From positions 1 through 64,000 of the forward strand of contig CAIMVC010000409.1 in the NCBI GenBank assembly GCA_903844825.1: a stretch of DNA of 64,000 bases, given 5' to 3'. This document shows, piece after piece, positions 31,743-41,316 of the stretch. The notes under the pieces were generated by a model, which was given only the letters and a program-made list of their open reading frames with translations, searched no databases and was not told the DNA's origin. Both the position numbers and the translations under genes were made by a program. Positions within the stretch are counted from its first letter, which is position 1; each line of letters opens with the position of its first letter. This DNA comes from an uncultured Burkholderiales bacterium. Its GTDB lineage: Bacteria; Pseudomonadota; Gammaproteobacteria; Burkholderiales; Burkholderiaceae_C.

Positions 31743-32453
31743 ATGCAAGTTGCCCAATTTACCCTGAACGAGCCCGATGATGACGGCGACATGAGCGCCG
31801 AATTTTCGCTGCAGGTTTTCAATTCCAGCCAGGTCGACATACGGCTGGTCAAGTCCACCATCTTGTTCGCCAACCAAGAAGGCCTGGTCTTCGCTTCCAA
31901 TGAAGATGAGTCGGAAGTTCGCATCGAGCCCGACTCGGATGAGACCCTCGGCATTTCGCTGTCCTGGATCAAGTCGATTTACTGCGCTGGTGCCACCGAC
32001 GGCGTCTCGGCCAAAGTCGCCGCCACACTTTACAGCCGGGAGTGGCTCAAGTTAGGCAGCTCGCCAGTGCCTAAAAACGAGACGGACCTGGTCGCCCTTA
32101 AACCAAAGTTCAAATCCAACCACATCAGCCCTGCGCTGAAAGTGCTGGTCAGCCGGACCAAGCCTGATGACGACGGGGATATCAATCTGGAGTTCCGGTG
32201 CGCGGTCACCAATGCCTCGGACCAGCCCCTGGGCAAGGTGATGCTCAAAGCCGAATTGATCGACGAAGACGATTCGATTTTGAACACCAGCACGGGCGAC
32301 ACCGATCTGGCCCCCCGACAAGCCAAGCTGATCGAATGCTCAATGTGGAACCTCAAACGCAGCGTGCTCAAGGGTGCCCAGTTGAAATTTTCAATGGCCG
32401 TTTTTGTGCCCGTGTTGCAGGAAGAATGCGAGGCCACCTCGGCCAGCGCGTAG
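31743..32453 (+). CDS. Two-repeat beta-sandwich protein with DDDGD motifs
   Basis: 236 residues from the ATG at 31743. The chain is two copies of a beta-rich domain, beginning FTLNEPDDDGDMSAEFSLQV and RTKPDDDGDINLEFRCAVTN. Each has a DDDGD acidic loop that could bind Ca2+, and each is followed by the same hydrophobic strand pattern. No family name recognised; the form recalls C2/TerD-like or bacterial Ig-like sandwiches. No signal peptide. It is the first gene of a rightward operon with an LRR protein, MoxR ATPase and HExxH-vWA protein, with only two bases to the next start. Confidence 0.75.
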   Translation: MQVAQFTLNEPDDDGDMSAEFSLQVFNSSQVDIRLVKSTILFANQEGLVFASNEDESEVRIEPDSDETLGISLSWIKSIYCAGATDGVSAKVAATLYSREWLKLGSSPVPKNETDLVALKPKFKSNHISPALKVLVSRTKPDDDGDINLEFRCAVTNASDQPLGKVMLKAELIDEDDSILNTSTGDTDLAPRQAKLIECSMWNLKRSVLKGAQLKFSMAVFVPVLQEECEATSASA

Positions 32454-32455
32454 TG

Positions 32456-33949
32456 ATGCCTGCGCCCGAAGCTCAGGAAAACGCCTACCTGGCCGGTCTG
32501 CGCGACCTCCTGGCCGACCGCGAGTGGCCAACGGTGTTGCAGGCCGTCGAGCTGGCCATCAGCCTCGACGAGCAAGACTGCCTGCAGCCGCTGCTCGAAG
32601 GGGTGTCGATCGAAGAGGGCCGGGTTCACTATTCACCCGCCTGGGCCCTGACCAACCGGATTCGCATTGGCAATCGCAGCAACGCCGCTTTGCTGGCCTT
32701 GTCGCTGCAAGCCGATCAGCCGCTCAAGCAGGTGCGCGTTCTGGATCTTTCAGACCTGGAAGACTTGAGCGATATTGCGCCGCTGGCGCAGGCCCGCAAC
32801 CTGACCGATTTGCGCCTGCCCCAGCTCAATGACAGCAGCGCCCGTGGCGTGTTGGCAGGCATGACCGAGTTGCGCAAGCTGACCGTGGCCGACTGCAGCG
32901 CGCTCAGCGAGCTGCCCGACTTCAGCGCGATGCCCCAGCTCGAGCACCTGGCCTTGAGTGTTTGCAACTGCAGCGACATGCGCCCCCTGGCGGCCTTGCC
33001 CCATCTGCGCGTGCTGGCACTGCGCAGCTTTGAAGGCTTGAGCACGCTGGTGGCGATCAGCGGTCTGAGCCGGCTCGAGCGCCTGTCGCTGACCGACTGC
33101 CCCGCGCTTGATGACCCCTCCGGCCTTGAGGGGCTGCTGCAGCTCAAACGCCTGACGCTGAGTAATTCGGGCCAGGGCGTCTTACGTCTGCCCCTTGCCA
33201 AACTCACAGCGCTGGAAGAGTTGAGCCTGTGCGACTTGTCCTGCGCCTGCGTGCTCAATGAGCTGGACCAGCTCAAAGCCTTGAAGGTGCTGGACCTGAG
33301 CGGCTCCAGCCAGCTGTACTGCCTGTTCGCGCTGCTGGGCCTGGAGGCCCTGGAAGAACTCACGCTACCTGACCGGATCGACACCGGCCCGGATGCGACC
33401 CAAGCGGCCTTCCTGGCCTCGCTCAAGCTGCTGATGGGCAGCAAGCGCCAGCAAGGTCATTTTTCAGATGCCGACGTCAAACCGGCGGTGGCGGCGCTGG
33501 CCCTGCTTGATGCGCTGGCGCTGATGCCGGGCAGCGACAGCGCGTTCAGCTGGATCGGCATCCGGGGTGTTTTGGCAACCGTGCTGACCGCCGGGGGAGC
33601 GGCGCTGGCCGACAGCGTCTGCGATCAAATCGCCCTGCACGGCCCAAGACTTCACGTCGGCCAGCGCAACCGCCTGCGCCAGCTGTGGCAAACCTATGGC
33701 CAGGCCGCCTGGACGGACAACGCCTTGCTCAAAGTCATCGTGGCTGCGCCCAAGGTTGGCCTGGCCAGGGTCATGACAGTCGACCTGAGTGAATTGGCGC
33801 TCTCAGACCTGAGCATGCTCGCGCCGCTAGAGCAACTGAGGGAGGTCCGGCTGGCAGCCAACAGCGCCCGCCTGGAGCTGCCACCAGCGCTGCAAGCCGC
33901 CGGTTGCCAACTGGTGTACGCCCAAGCCAGCGACGGCACAACGAGTTAA
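32456..33949 (+). CDS. Leucine-rich repeat protein (LRR-2)
   Basis: 497 residues; the ATG at 32456 follows the TAG of the upstream gene at once. The N-terminal module reads LQAVELAISLDEQDCLQPL then LLEGVSIEEG, as in LRR-1 and LRR-3. Residues about 90-320 are LRRs (LEHLALSVCNCSDMRPLAAL, LKVLDLSGSSQL). A unique non-LRR region about 325-430 interrupts, and two more repeats end the protein (LSMLAPLEQLREVRLA). It is coupled to the MoxR ATPase gene 37 bases downstream and is likely an adaptor for that ATPase. Confidence 0.88.
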   Translation: MPAPEAQENAYLAGLRDLLADREWPTVLQAVELAISLDEQDCLQPLLEGVSIEEGRVHYSPAWALTNRIRIGNRSNAALLALSLQADQPLKQVRVLDLSDLEDLSDIAPLAQARNLTDLRLPQLNDSSARGVLAGMTELRKLTVADCSALSELPDFSAMPQLEHLALSVCNCSDMRPLAALPHLRVLALRSFEGLSTLVAISGLSRLERLSLTDCPALDDPSGLEGLLQLKRLTLSNSGQGVLRLPLAKLTALEELSLCDLSCACVLNELDQLKALKVLDLSGSSQLYCLFALLGLEALEELTLPDRIDTGPDATQAAFLASLKLLMGSKRQQGHFSDADVKPAVAALALLDALALMPGSDSAFSWIGIRGVLATVLTAGGAALADSVCDQIALHGPRLHVGQRNRLRQLWQTYGQAAWTDNALLKVIVAAPKVGLARVMTVDLSELALSDLSMLAPLEQLREVRLAANSARLELPPALQAAGCQLVYAQASDGTTS

Positions 33950-33986
33950 AAGACAACAGCCCAACCCAAGAAAAGGCACACCTGCA

Positions 33987-35147
33987 ATGAGCGAATCAGT
34001 CACCACCTACGGCTCCCAACTCGACTCCGAATCCGTCACCCGGGCGCTGGAACACATCTTCAGGGCCAACCTGGCCAACGAAGAGCGCACCGCCAAAGAA
34101 GACCCCAAAGGCCAGGGCATGCGCCCGACCCCGATCTGCATCTGGGGCCTGCACGGGATTGGCAAAACTGCGGTGGTCAAGTCGTTTGCCAACGCCAACG
34201 GCTGGAAATTCAGGTACTGCGCGCCGGCCCAGTTCGAGGAAATGGGCGACCTGCACGGCCTGCCGGTGCGCAGCGATCCCAACCCGAATATCAGCGGCGA
34301 CGAGACCACCATCTACATGCCGCCCGAATGGGTGCCCAAGCCAGACGACGAGGGCCCCGGCATTTTGCTGCTCGACGACTTGAACCGGGCCGACGACCGC
34401 ATCCTGCGCGGCACCATGCAGCTGCTGCAGGAGTTCGAAATGTTCTCCTGGAAGCTGCCGCCCAAATGGCAAATCGTCTGCACCGCCAACCCGGAGGGCG
34501 GCGACTACTCGGTCAGCACCATGGACGACGCCATGCTCACGCGGATGCTGCATGTCACGATGATTTTTGACCTCAAGGCCTGGTCGCGCTGGGCCTCGGC
34601 CAACGGGGTCGATGCCCGCGGCATTGCCTTTGTGCTGACCTACCCCGAGGTGATCACCGGCAAGCGCACGACGCCGCGCACGCTGGCCCAGTTCTTCGCC
34701 CAGATCAGCTCGATTGCCGACCTGAAAAAAGAGCTCGAACTCGTCAGCATCCTGGCGAACAGTTCGCTGGACATGGTGACCGCCACCACGTTTGTGGCCT
34801 TCGTCAACGACGACCTCGAACAGCTGATCAACCCGGCCGATATTCTGGACGCGCCCAAGTGGGCACCGGTGGCCGAGCAGATCAAGAAATTGGCCAGCGG
34901 CAAGGGTGACGCCAAACGGGTCGACCGCATCGCCACGATCTGCACGCGCTTGTACCTCGAGCTGTCCGCGCCGGTCTACAAGCCCAAGGCCAAACATGCC
35001 GACAACCTGGTGGAGTTCCTGATGCACGCCGAGCTGCCCAACGATCTGCGTTTTAGCCTGCACCGCGACCTGGTGGCCCTGGGCGGCGAGATCCCGGGCA
35101 TGCTGCGTTCACCCAAGCTGGCCAAGCTCATTCTCGGGGGTATTTGA
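33987..35147 (+). CDS. MoxR family AAA+ ATPase
   Basis: 386 residues. Walker A is WGLHGIGKTAVVK and Walker B is ILLLDDLNRADD, followed by a sensor-1 type IVCTANPEGGDYSVSTMDDA segment. This is the MoxR branch of AAA+ ATPases, which act as chaperones that load or remodel vWA-domain partners. Its stop TGA overlaps the ATG of the HExxH-vWA gene by one base, so the two are made in a fixed ratio. MoxR-vWA pairs are known for activating metal-dependent partners and for ternary conflict systems. Confidence 0.92.
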   Translation: MSESVTTYGSQLDSESVTRALEHIFRANLANEERTAKEDPKGQGMRPTPICIWGLHGIGKTAVVKSFANANGWKFRYCAPAQFEEMGDLHGLPVRSDPNPNISGDETTIYMPPEWVPKPDDEGPGILLLDDLNRADDRILRGTMQLLQEFEMFSWKLPPKWQIVCTANPEGGDYSVSTMDDAMLTRMLHVTMIFDLKAWSRWASANGVDARGIAFVLTYPEVITGKRTTPRTLAQFFAQISSIADLKKELELVSILANSSLDMVTATTFVAFVNDDLEQLINPADILDAPKWAPVAEQIKKLASGKGDAKRVDRIATICTRLYLELSAPVYKPKAKHADNLVEFLMHAELPNDLRFSLHRDLVALGGEIPGMLRSPKLAKLILGGI

Positions 35148-36484
35148 TGGCGAAGGCGGCTGTCGCGGCGGCCTCGCCGCAAGACGTTTCGCAGGAGCTC
35201 AGTCGCAGCATCGTCGCCATTTTGCTCAAAGAGCCGTTCTACGGGCACTTGCTCGGTGGCGTGGTGCGGCGCATTGACGAGTCGGTGCCCACCGCCGCCG
35301 TGGCGCTGACGCCGCAGGGCTTGCAGCTGATCGTCAACCCGAATTTTTTCATGCACGAGCTCAAGCGCGACGAGCGCGTGGCTGTCATCAAGCACGAGGC
35401 CTTGCACCTGGTCTTTCGCCATTTGTACCGGCCGCTGTTTCAAAACGGCAACCAGCAGATATTCAACATTGCCGCTGACCTGGTGGTCAACCAGCATGTC
35501 GCGCCCTGGCCGCTGCCCGAGAACGCCGTCACGCTCAAACTGTTCCCCGACATGGACCTCAAGGTCAACCAGAGCCTGGAGTGGTACTACAAAAAACTGA
35601 CGGACCTGCATCGGAAAACGCAGGACCAAAAGAAAACACCGGGCAAGCCAGGCCGTCAAGGATCAAGCAAGGGCCAGCCAGACAGCGGCCAGAGCGAGTC
35701 CCCGCAAAGTGCCGAGGCGCTCGAGAAACTGATGGGCCAGGCCCTGCAGGGCGACCACAGCCTCTGGGCTTCGGCGGGCGGCGAAGGCTTTGCGCAAGGC
35801 GAGCCCGGCTCGTCCGACCCGGTGCTGACCGAGAGCCTGAGAAAAGCCCTGGAATCGGACCTGGAGCGTCACCTGTTGCGCGCGCGTGACCAGACCAACG
35901 CCAAGCGCTGGGGCGACATGCCTTTGGGCATTCGCTCGGCGCTCGACGAGATGGCCGAGCAACGCAAGCCGCAGGTGGACTGGCGGCGCACGCTGCGGCT
36001 GTTTGCCTTCAGTGGCTACCGCACCTCGATCACGGCGACCAAGCGGCGCATGTCCAAACGCTTTAACACCTTCCCCGGCATCCGCATCCAGCGCGAACAG
36101 CGCGTGGCGGTGGTCATCGACACCTCGGGCTCGATCAATGCGGCGGCGCTGGAACTTTTTTTCGGTGAAATTCACGGCATCTGGCGCACCGGCGCCGAGG
36201 TGGTCGTGATCGAGGCCGACGCCGCAGTTCAGCAAAGCTACCCCTACAAAGGCAAGCCGCCCAAAGGCGTCAAGGGCGGCGGCGGCACCTCGTTTGACCC
36301 CGCACTGCAATGGCTGACCGAACCCAGGAACGGCCGCTTTGATGCCTGCATCTACCTGACTGACGGTTATGCGCCCGAGCCCAAGGTGCGAGCCCGCTGC
36401 CCCTTGCTCTGGGTGATCACGCCCGGCGGACGCACGGGCGAGCACCTCAAGTCCGGGCGCGTGGTCTGCCTGCCCGAGCTGTAG
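35147..36484 (+). CDS. HExxH metallopeptidase-like - vWA protein (DUF2201 type)
   Basis: 445 residues. An HEALHLVFRH zinc-protease-like motif lies near residue 83 in the N-terminal domain, with IAADLVVNQHVAPW shortly after. A charged Gly/Lys/Gln-rich linker (about 155-185) follows. The C-terminal vWA domain starts RVAVVIDTSGSINAAALE with a complete DxSxS and has GGGGTSFDP and CIYLTDGYAPEP. The ATG overlaps the MoxR stop. The pairing suggests a MoxR-controlled protease or scaffold. Peptidase activity is only inferred from HExxH; the third metal ligand is not certain. Confidence 0.88.
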   Translation: MAKAAVAAASPQDVSQELSRSIVAILLKEPFYGHLLGGVVRRIDESVPTAAVALTPQGLQLIVNPNFFMHELKRDERVAVIKHEALHLVFRHLYRPLFQNGNQQIFNIAADLVVNQHVAPWPLPENAVTLKLFPDMDLKVNQSLEWYYKKLTDLHRKTQDQKKTPGKPGRQGSSKGQPDSGQSESPQSAEALEKLMGQALQGDHSLWASAGGEGFAQGEPGSSDPVLTESLRKALESDLERHLLRARDQTNAKRWGDMPLGIRSALDEMAEQRKPQVDWRRTLRLFAFSGYRTSITATKRRMSKRFNTFPGIRIQREQRVAVVIDTSGSINAAALELFFGEIHGIWRTGAEVVVIEADAAVQQSYPYKGKPPKGVKGGGGTSFDPALQWLTEPRNGRFDACIYLTDGYAPEPKVRARCPLLWVITPGGRTGEHLKSGRVVCLPEL

Positions 36485-36500
36485 GCCAGCGCGCCTGGCC
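36484..36500. terminator. Small hairpin between convergent genes
   Basis: GGCCAG-CGCGC-CTGGCC gives a perfect 6-bp stem with a 5-base loop right at the stop codon of the HExxH-vWA gene and 20 bases from the stop of the convergent NTPase gene. No U-tract is visible on either side, so it may only be a weak or Rho-assisted bidirectional terminator. Confidence 0.4.
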
Positions 36501-36519
36501 GTCCAGGTACGGCACGCGG

Positions 36520-39500
36520 TCAGTGCGGCCTGAGCATCCGCAGGCCACGGTCCAGGCTGAAGGTCGGCCCCGGCCGGATGTCGGGCACCCAGACGCCCCA
36601 GCGCCCTTGGTCAAATAGCTCCAGCGCCAAGGGGCCTGCGGCCGAATCCATCGGTCGGCACAAAGGGGGGCAGTCTGCGGCGCAGCTGGCGAGTCGCCAC
36701 AGCTCGCGCGCCAGGGCCTGATCCTGCCTCGCCACCAGGAGCCCGAGCCGGATCAGCCACGGCCAGGGCAGCGGACGGGCGCGCTCTGCGAGGCAGGCCT
36801 GTATACGGCCGAGCGCGGTGGACGGCGAGGCGTCTAAGCGCAAGGCCAGGGCGACGATCTGCAGTCTGTCATCGTCGGGCGTCTTGAGCGCAGCGTTGTC
36901 CAGCCCGCTCAGCGCGCGCTCGGTGTCACCGGCCTGACAGCGCTGATCGGCCCTGACGATGTGGCCGAACGCATCGGCCGGCGACAAGTCCAGCAGGACC
37001 TCCAGCGCCTCGGCCATCAAGGCGGCGGCCTGGAGCCGGTCAAAGTGGGGGTACGGCTTGGAAGGCTGCTGATCGGCATGCAAAAAACAGATCCATTGAC
37101 GCCAGCTGGCAGCGTCTTGCGGGCGGACCTGGCGCTGCGCCTGCAGCATGGCGGGCGTCGACCCGTGCTGGCGGTGGCTTGCCATTTCGGCCGCAACGAT
37201 ATCGCGCCAGACCAGACTGTCGACCTCGCGCCAGGTGGGGTCGTCGATGTTGCGTATCGCCACGGCGCTGTCAGTGTTGATCTCGGTATCGCTGTCTCGA
37301 TGCGGCTCAAGGGTCATGGACAGCACAAAACACTTCTCAACCTCCTGCGCACTCCAATGCTGATAGCCCGGTTGGCGCCAGCGCCGGGGCAAGGACCAGC
37401 AGGCTGCGGCATCGGTCAGGCCCGAAGTCCGCGCCAGCGGCTCCAGCCGGGCTGGCGACTGGCTTTGCCACAAATCAATCGCACCCTCGGCAGACCAGGT
37501 GGCGAGCTGACCTGCGCCCAGGTCGCAGGCACCGGCCAGCGGCGCACCGTTGCCCACCAGCAAGGTAGCCAGGCAAGGACGCCGGCCCGACCAGGATGGC
37601 TTGACGATCACGGCCCGGTCTACGCCGCCCGCCGGGCACGCCAGAAAATCAAACTCGCCCAGCGGCCAACAAAGCCCGGCCAGCGCGGGGTCGGGCCCTT
37701 GTCCAGTGTTGAGTAATCCCACCGGCCGAACCCCCTCCCACCAGGCGACGCTGCCGATGTTCGCGCTCATGCCCCAGGTCACAAAGCGGCCAGAGCCCAG
37801 GCCCACGGCACCCAGGACCTGGTGGTGGTGGACCTGGGGCAGCACCGTCACAGCGCAGGTGCCGAGGTCGATGAGAACCAGTCGCCCGTCGGGGGCGTCG
37901 GCCGCGTCTACATAAAAAGCCACACAGGCCAGCGGACCGACCCGCCACAACCCCATGACGTGGGCTTGCGGTGGCGCAAACGACAGACGGGAAGGCAACA
38001 GCGACGGTCCAGATCCAGGCCCAGAGGCCCCCTGCCCCATCGCCACAAGCAGCAACTCGTTCACGTTGGCGCCGGGCGCGCCGTACAAGGCCAGCGCGCC
38101 GTCCAGACCGAAGACCTGCCCGATGTCCCAGGGCGCATCGCCGCGCATCAGCACGCGCGCCGTCGCCAGTTCAATGAGCTGCCAGCCCGACCGGTGCCAG
38201 GCCAGCACATGCTGCTCGTCGATGACCGCCACCCGCTCAATAGCGCGTCCCACGTCACCCGAGCACTGCGCGGCCTGACCCGACAGCGGCCAGACCTGGA
38301 AGCGACCGTCGGTGTGCCATTGCAACAGCCTGCGCCCGGCCAGCCACATCCAGCCTGGGCAGGGTGAAGCACCGGCTGCCGGCATGAGCGCCAGGTCAGC
38401 GGGCGCCTGGTCCCATGCGGACAAGTCCAGCGCGAGAAGCCGCTCGAACGTCATGCGGGCATGCAACTCGCCCGATTGGCAATCCCAGATTTCAAGGTCC
38501 TGGCCGGCATCGCTGCTCACCACCACCCACTGCGGGCTGAGCCGCCAGAGCGACAGCCGACCCGCCAGGCGGCTGCTCAAACGCAGGCGCTCAGGCAACT
38601 GGCTCAAGCGACTCGCGCCGGCCACACAAACCACCGGTGACCAGTCGATGCGCTGCTTGGCCAGCCATTGCCTGGCCGCTCGGTGGGCATCCTCTTGCGC
38701 GGGCTCGTCAAGCGCGAGCTGCAGCAAGACGCGGTGCCGGGGCCAGAGCGCATGCCAGGGCGCGTCAGCCAGCCGATTCAGGCCGGCGCTCAGCCAGCGT
38801 CGCCACGAGCCCCGCAGCGCACCCAGGTCGTCAGCCAGATCCACCTGACGGCCCGCCGCGACCTTGGCCATGCCAAAGCCAAAGTCAGTCAGCAGTTCGG
38901 CCAGAGCCTCCTTCTGCCCGGACCTGGCCAGTTGCCAGGGCTGCTCCATGACCCGGCGCAGGGCCGCGCTGTCCTGCGTGCGGCCAATCGCGGTTCTGTG
39001 GAACAGATCGCTCTGCCCGGGCGCGAGCTGCCCGAAGGTCTGCGCCAGATGCCCATGCAGAGCCCGCCCGTGGCCGCTGGCCCGCCCCAGCAGAAGGGTC
39101 TGCACCACCTGCGTGAACTCCCGATGAAAAAAACGATGCAGCAGCGCGCCGTCGGTGCTCGCCAGGCCGAGGTAGGGCCGCAAATCAAAATAAAGCCGCG
39201 ACCACAAAATCGGCGGCAAGCGCGTGGGATGCGCCCATTTGCGCTCGGTCTGCTCCTGGCCGGCGAACTCTTGCCTGACCTGCGGATCGGTGCCCAAAGC
39301 CAGGCTGAGTTCATCTTCGGCCAGGCCGAAGCGGCTGGCGGCCAGATAAGACAGCGCGCGCTCGGCGAAGATCCGCAGGTGTCCGGCGCGCCGTGTCAGA
39401 CGCTGAACCAGCCGCTCGACCATGCCCTCCACGCTTTCGGGCAGGACCAGGGGCGCCTGCCATGAGGGCCAGCTTCTGGCCTCCTCGTAGGCCAGTTTGA

Positions 39501-41172
39501 GCCACAGCGGCTTGCCCGTACGGGCGAAGACCTGGAGCACAGCGTCCTTTTGCGCTGGCGTCAGGCGCCGACCCTGCGTGGGCGCCGTGCCGGCATTCAC
39601 CCACGCCTCCTGCGCCGAGGCCAGCCACGCGTCTAGCATCTGCGCACCCTCGGCCGCCGTCATGGGCGGCACCGCCAGCACGCTAAGCGCCAGGCGCCTG
39701 GGCAGCACCGCGGCGCCAGAACCGGGCCGGGTGCTGATCACGAGGCGAACATGCGCGGGCAAGCTGGCGGCAGGCCACTCCAGCAACCAGGGCGTATCGG
39801 CGCTGTCGAGCTGGTCCAGCGCATCCAGGAACAGCCGCAGCGGACGGCACCTGCTGGCATACGCCAGCGCCCGCTCGAAAGCCGCCATGGCTTGCCTGAC
39901 GTTGCCGGACGCTGGCGCAGTCGGCTGCGCATAGGCACTGGCCAGGTCGGCCGTGAGCGAGTTCAGCAGCGTGATCAGCGATTGGCTGCCGGGCACAGCA
40001 CCGATGAAGCGAGCCATCACCACCGGAGTGCAAGCCGGCTCAGTCGGCTCGGTCGGCTCAGTCGGCTCGGTCGGCTGCAACGCGGCCAGCGCACTGGCCC
40101 GCGCCAGCAAGGCCGACTTGCCACTGCCGCCCTCGCCCAGCACCACCAGCGGCGCGGCAAGGCCCGGCTGGTCGATGTAGGCCTTGATCGCGGACAAAAG
40201 CGACTCGCGCCCGCGAAAGTTGCGCGCGCGCTCCTGTGCAAACGCCTGATGCTGCCGCGCCTGCGCCTGGTCATCGCCCTGGGTCGCCAACAAATCGAGC
40301 TCGCGCGCGATCAACTCGGTCTGATGGGTCAGGAAGGCGGCGCAGAAGTCGTCCAGATGTTCGCCACTGACGCCCCCGTCCACCCAGCGGGCCGCCACCT
40401 CGTGCACCTTGCCGGGCAGTTGCTGGCGCAGCGTAGACACCAGCGCTTCAAGCTGCTGCCGCGCCTGGGGCAGCAGCTGCCCGCGCTCGCCGTCCCAGTC
40501 GACGAAGGCCCTGGCCGAATCGTCCGTTGGCAAATTGGCGATGCGCCGGACGTACACATGCACATGGTCCGCGGCGTCAAGCGCATGCTGCGGATCAAGC
40601 GCGCCCAGCGCAATTTCCTGGTGCGTGGCCGACGCGAAGTACGGCAGGCGCTCATCGGCCGTAAAGCCGGCCGCCTCGGCGGCACGGCGCAGGGCCTGCC
40701 GGGTGCGCGCGTGGCTGGCCTGACTGGCGAGCGGATCGGCCTGGGACGCAAGGAGCCAGTAGACCGGCGGCACGGCGTTGAGATCGGGCTCGCTCCGGTA
40801 GGCCCGGCCAATGGTCTGCCCGTCGGCGGGGCTGGCCGCCGCCATCAGACGCTGCCAGTGCCCCAGAGGAATGCGGGCGGGCACTGGCTCCCAGCCATAA
40901 CGCTCACCGAGCAGCACAGCAAAATTGGGACGAGGCGACAGGGTCTGGCTGCGCCGCACTTCCTCCAGGCAGATGCGCATGGTGTCATGCTCTTGCTGGG
41001 CAGCCTCGGTGATACCCCAGCGCAGGTCAATGGCCTGAAAGCGAGCGCCCCGCTCGGCACAAAACGCTTCCAGACGGGGGAACACCGTCCTTTGCAAGGC
41101 TTCACGCTCAGCCAGAAAGTCGCTGAACGTGGAGCTGATGAACAGGCGAAAAGTTCGGGTGGAGAGGGTCAT
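36520..41172 (-). CDS. Giant DUF4062 - STAND-like NTPase with propeller-like and helical C-terminal parts
   Basis: 1550 residues. DUF4062 domain at 5-100: FRLFISSTFSDFLAERE, IDLRWGITEAAQ and LLGERYGWEP. The P-loop is at 346-353 in VVLGEGGSGKSALLARA, with a Walker-B-like LRLFLDALDQLDSADT. A helical region with DUF4062-NTPase features goes to about 800. From about 850 to 1300 the chain is full of WD/propeller-like turns (WQLIELATARVL, FVTWGMSANIG). The last 200 residues look TPR-like (DAFGHIVRADQRCQAGDTER). This is a sensor NTPase of the same class as the gene at 9527, but with a different sensing tail. It is the last gene of the leftward ligase operon. Confidence 0.85.
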   Translation of the reverse strand: MTLSTRTFRLFISSTFSDFLAEREALQRTVFPRLEAFCAERGARFQAIDLRWGITEAAQQEHDTMRICLEEVRRSQTLSPRPNFAVLLGERYGWEPVPARIPLGHWQRLMAAASPADGQTIGRAYRSEPDLNAVPPVYWLLASQADPLASQASHARTRQALRRAAEAAGFTADERLPYFASATHQEIALGALDPQHALDAADHVHVYVRRIANLPTDDSARAFVDWDGERGQLLPQARQQLEALVSTLRQQLPGKVHEVAARWVDGGVSGEHLDDFCAAFLTHQTELIARELDLLATQGDDQAQARQHQAFAQERARNFRGRESLLSAIKAYIDQPGLAAPLVVLGEGGSGKSALLARASALAALQPTEPTEPTEPTEPACTPVVMARFIGAVPGSQSLITLLNSLTADLASAYAQPTAPASGNVRQAMAAFERALAYASRCRPLRLFLDALDQLDSADTPWLLEWPAASLPAHVRLVISTRPGSGAAVLPRRLALSVLAVPPMTAAEGAQMLDAWLASAQEAWVNAGTAPTQGRRLTPAQKDAVLQVFARTGKPLWLKLAYEEARSWPSWQAPLVLPESVEGMVERLVQRLTRRAGHLRIFAERALSYLAASRFGLAEDELSLALGTDPQVRQEFAGQEQTERKWAHPTRLPPILWSRLYFDLRPYLGLASTDGALLHRFFHREFTQVVQTLLLGRASGHGRALHGHLAQTFGQLAPGQSDLFHRTAIGRTQDSAALRRVMEQPWQLARSGQKEALAELLTDFGFGMAKVAAGRQVDLADDLGALRGSWRRWLSAGLNRLADAPWHALWPRHRVLLQLALDEPAQEDAHRAARQWLAKQRIDWSPVVCVAGASRLSQLPERLRLSSRLAGRLSLWRLSPQWVVVSSDAGQDLEIWDCQSGELHARMTFERLLALDLSAWDQAPADLALMPAAGASPCPGWMWLAGRRLLQWHTDGRFQVWPLSGQAAQCSGDVGRAIERVAVIDEQHVLAWHRSGWQLIELATARVLMRGDAPWDIGQVFGLDGALALYGAPGANVNELLLVAMGQGASGPGSGPSLLPSRLSFAPPQAHVMGLWRVGPLACVAFYVDAADAPDGRLVLIDLGTCAVTVLPQVHHHQVLGAVGLGSGRFVTWGMSANIGSVAWWEGVRPVGLLNTGQGPDPALAGLCWPLGEFDFLACPAGGVDRAVIVKPSWSGRRPCLATLLVGNGAPLAGACDLGAGQLATWSAEGAIDLWQSQSPARLEPLARTSGLTDAAACWSLPRRWRQPGYQHWSAQEVEKCFVLSMTLEPHRDSDTEINTDSAVAIRNIDDPTWREVDSLVWRDIVAAEMASHRQHGSTPAMLQAQRQVRPQDAASWRQWICFLHADQQPSKPYPHFDRLQAAALMAEALEVLLDLSPADAFGHIVRADQRCQAGDTERALSGLDNAALKTPDDDRLQIVALALRLDASPSTALGRIQACLAERARPLPWPWLIRLGLLVARQDQALARELWRLASCAADCPPLCRPMDSAAGPLALELFDQGRWGVWVPDIRPGPTFSLDRGLRMLRPH
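40037..40072. repeat. Four 9-bp in-frame repeats coding Pro-Thr-Glu
   Basis: Four units of GGCTC(A/G)GTC lie in tandem inside the giant NTPase gene, coding a PTEPTEPTEPTEP stretch just after the Walker A helix. It forms a flexible loop between two strands of the NTPase domain. Copy number could vary without loss of frame. Confidence 0.85.
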
Positions 41173-41237
41173 TGAAATTGATCTGAGGCAGCGGGTCCAG
41201 CCAGCCCGGGCGGCGCTCTAACCCACTGTAACCGAGC

Positions 41238-41280
41238 AAGCCTGGATGGCCGCGTGGCTTTGCCACTCGCCATGACGACC
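41238..41280. repeat. Interspersed repeat, copy 2
   Basis: CCTGGATGGCCGCGTGGCTT followed by TGCCACTCGCCATGACGACC, in the gap between the NTPase start and the ligase-like gene stop. It matches the element at 4841-4880 with substitutions. Confidence 0.5.
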
Positions 41281-41316
41281 TGGAACTCACTTACCCGGAG
41301 CGACGCACCCATTCAC

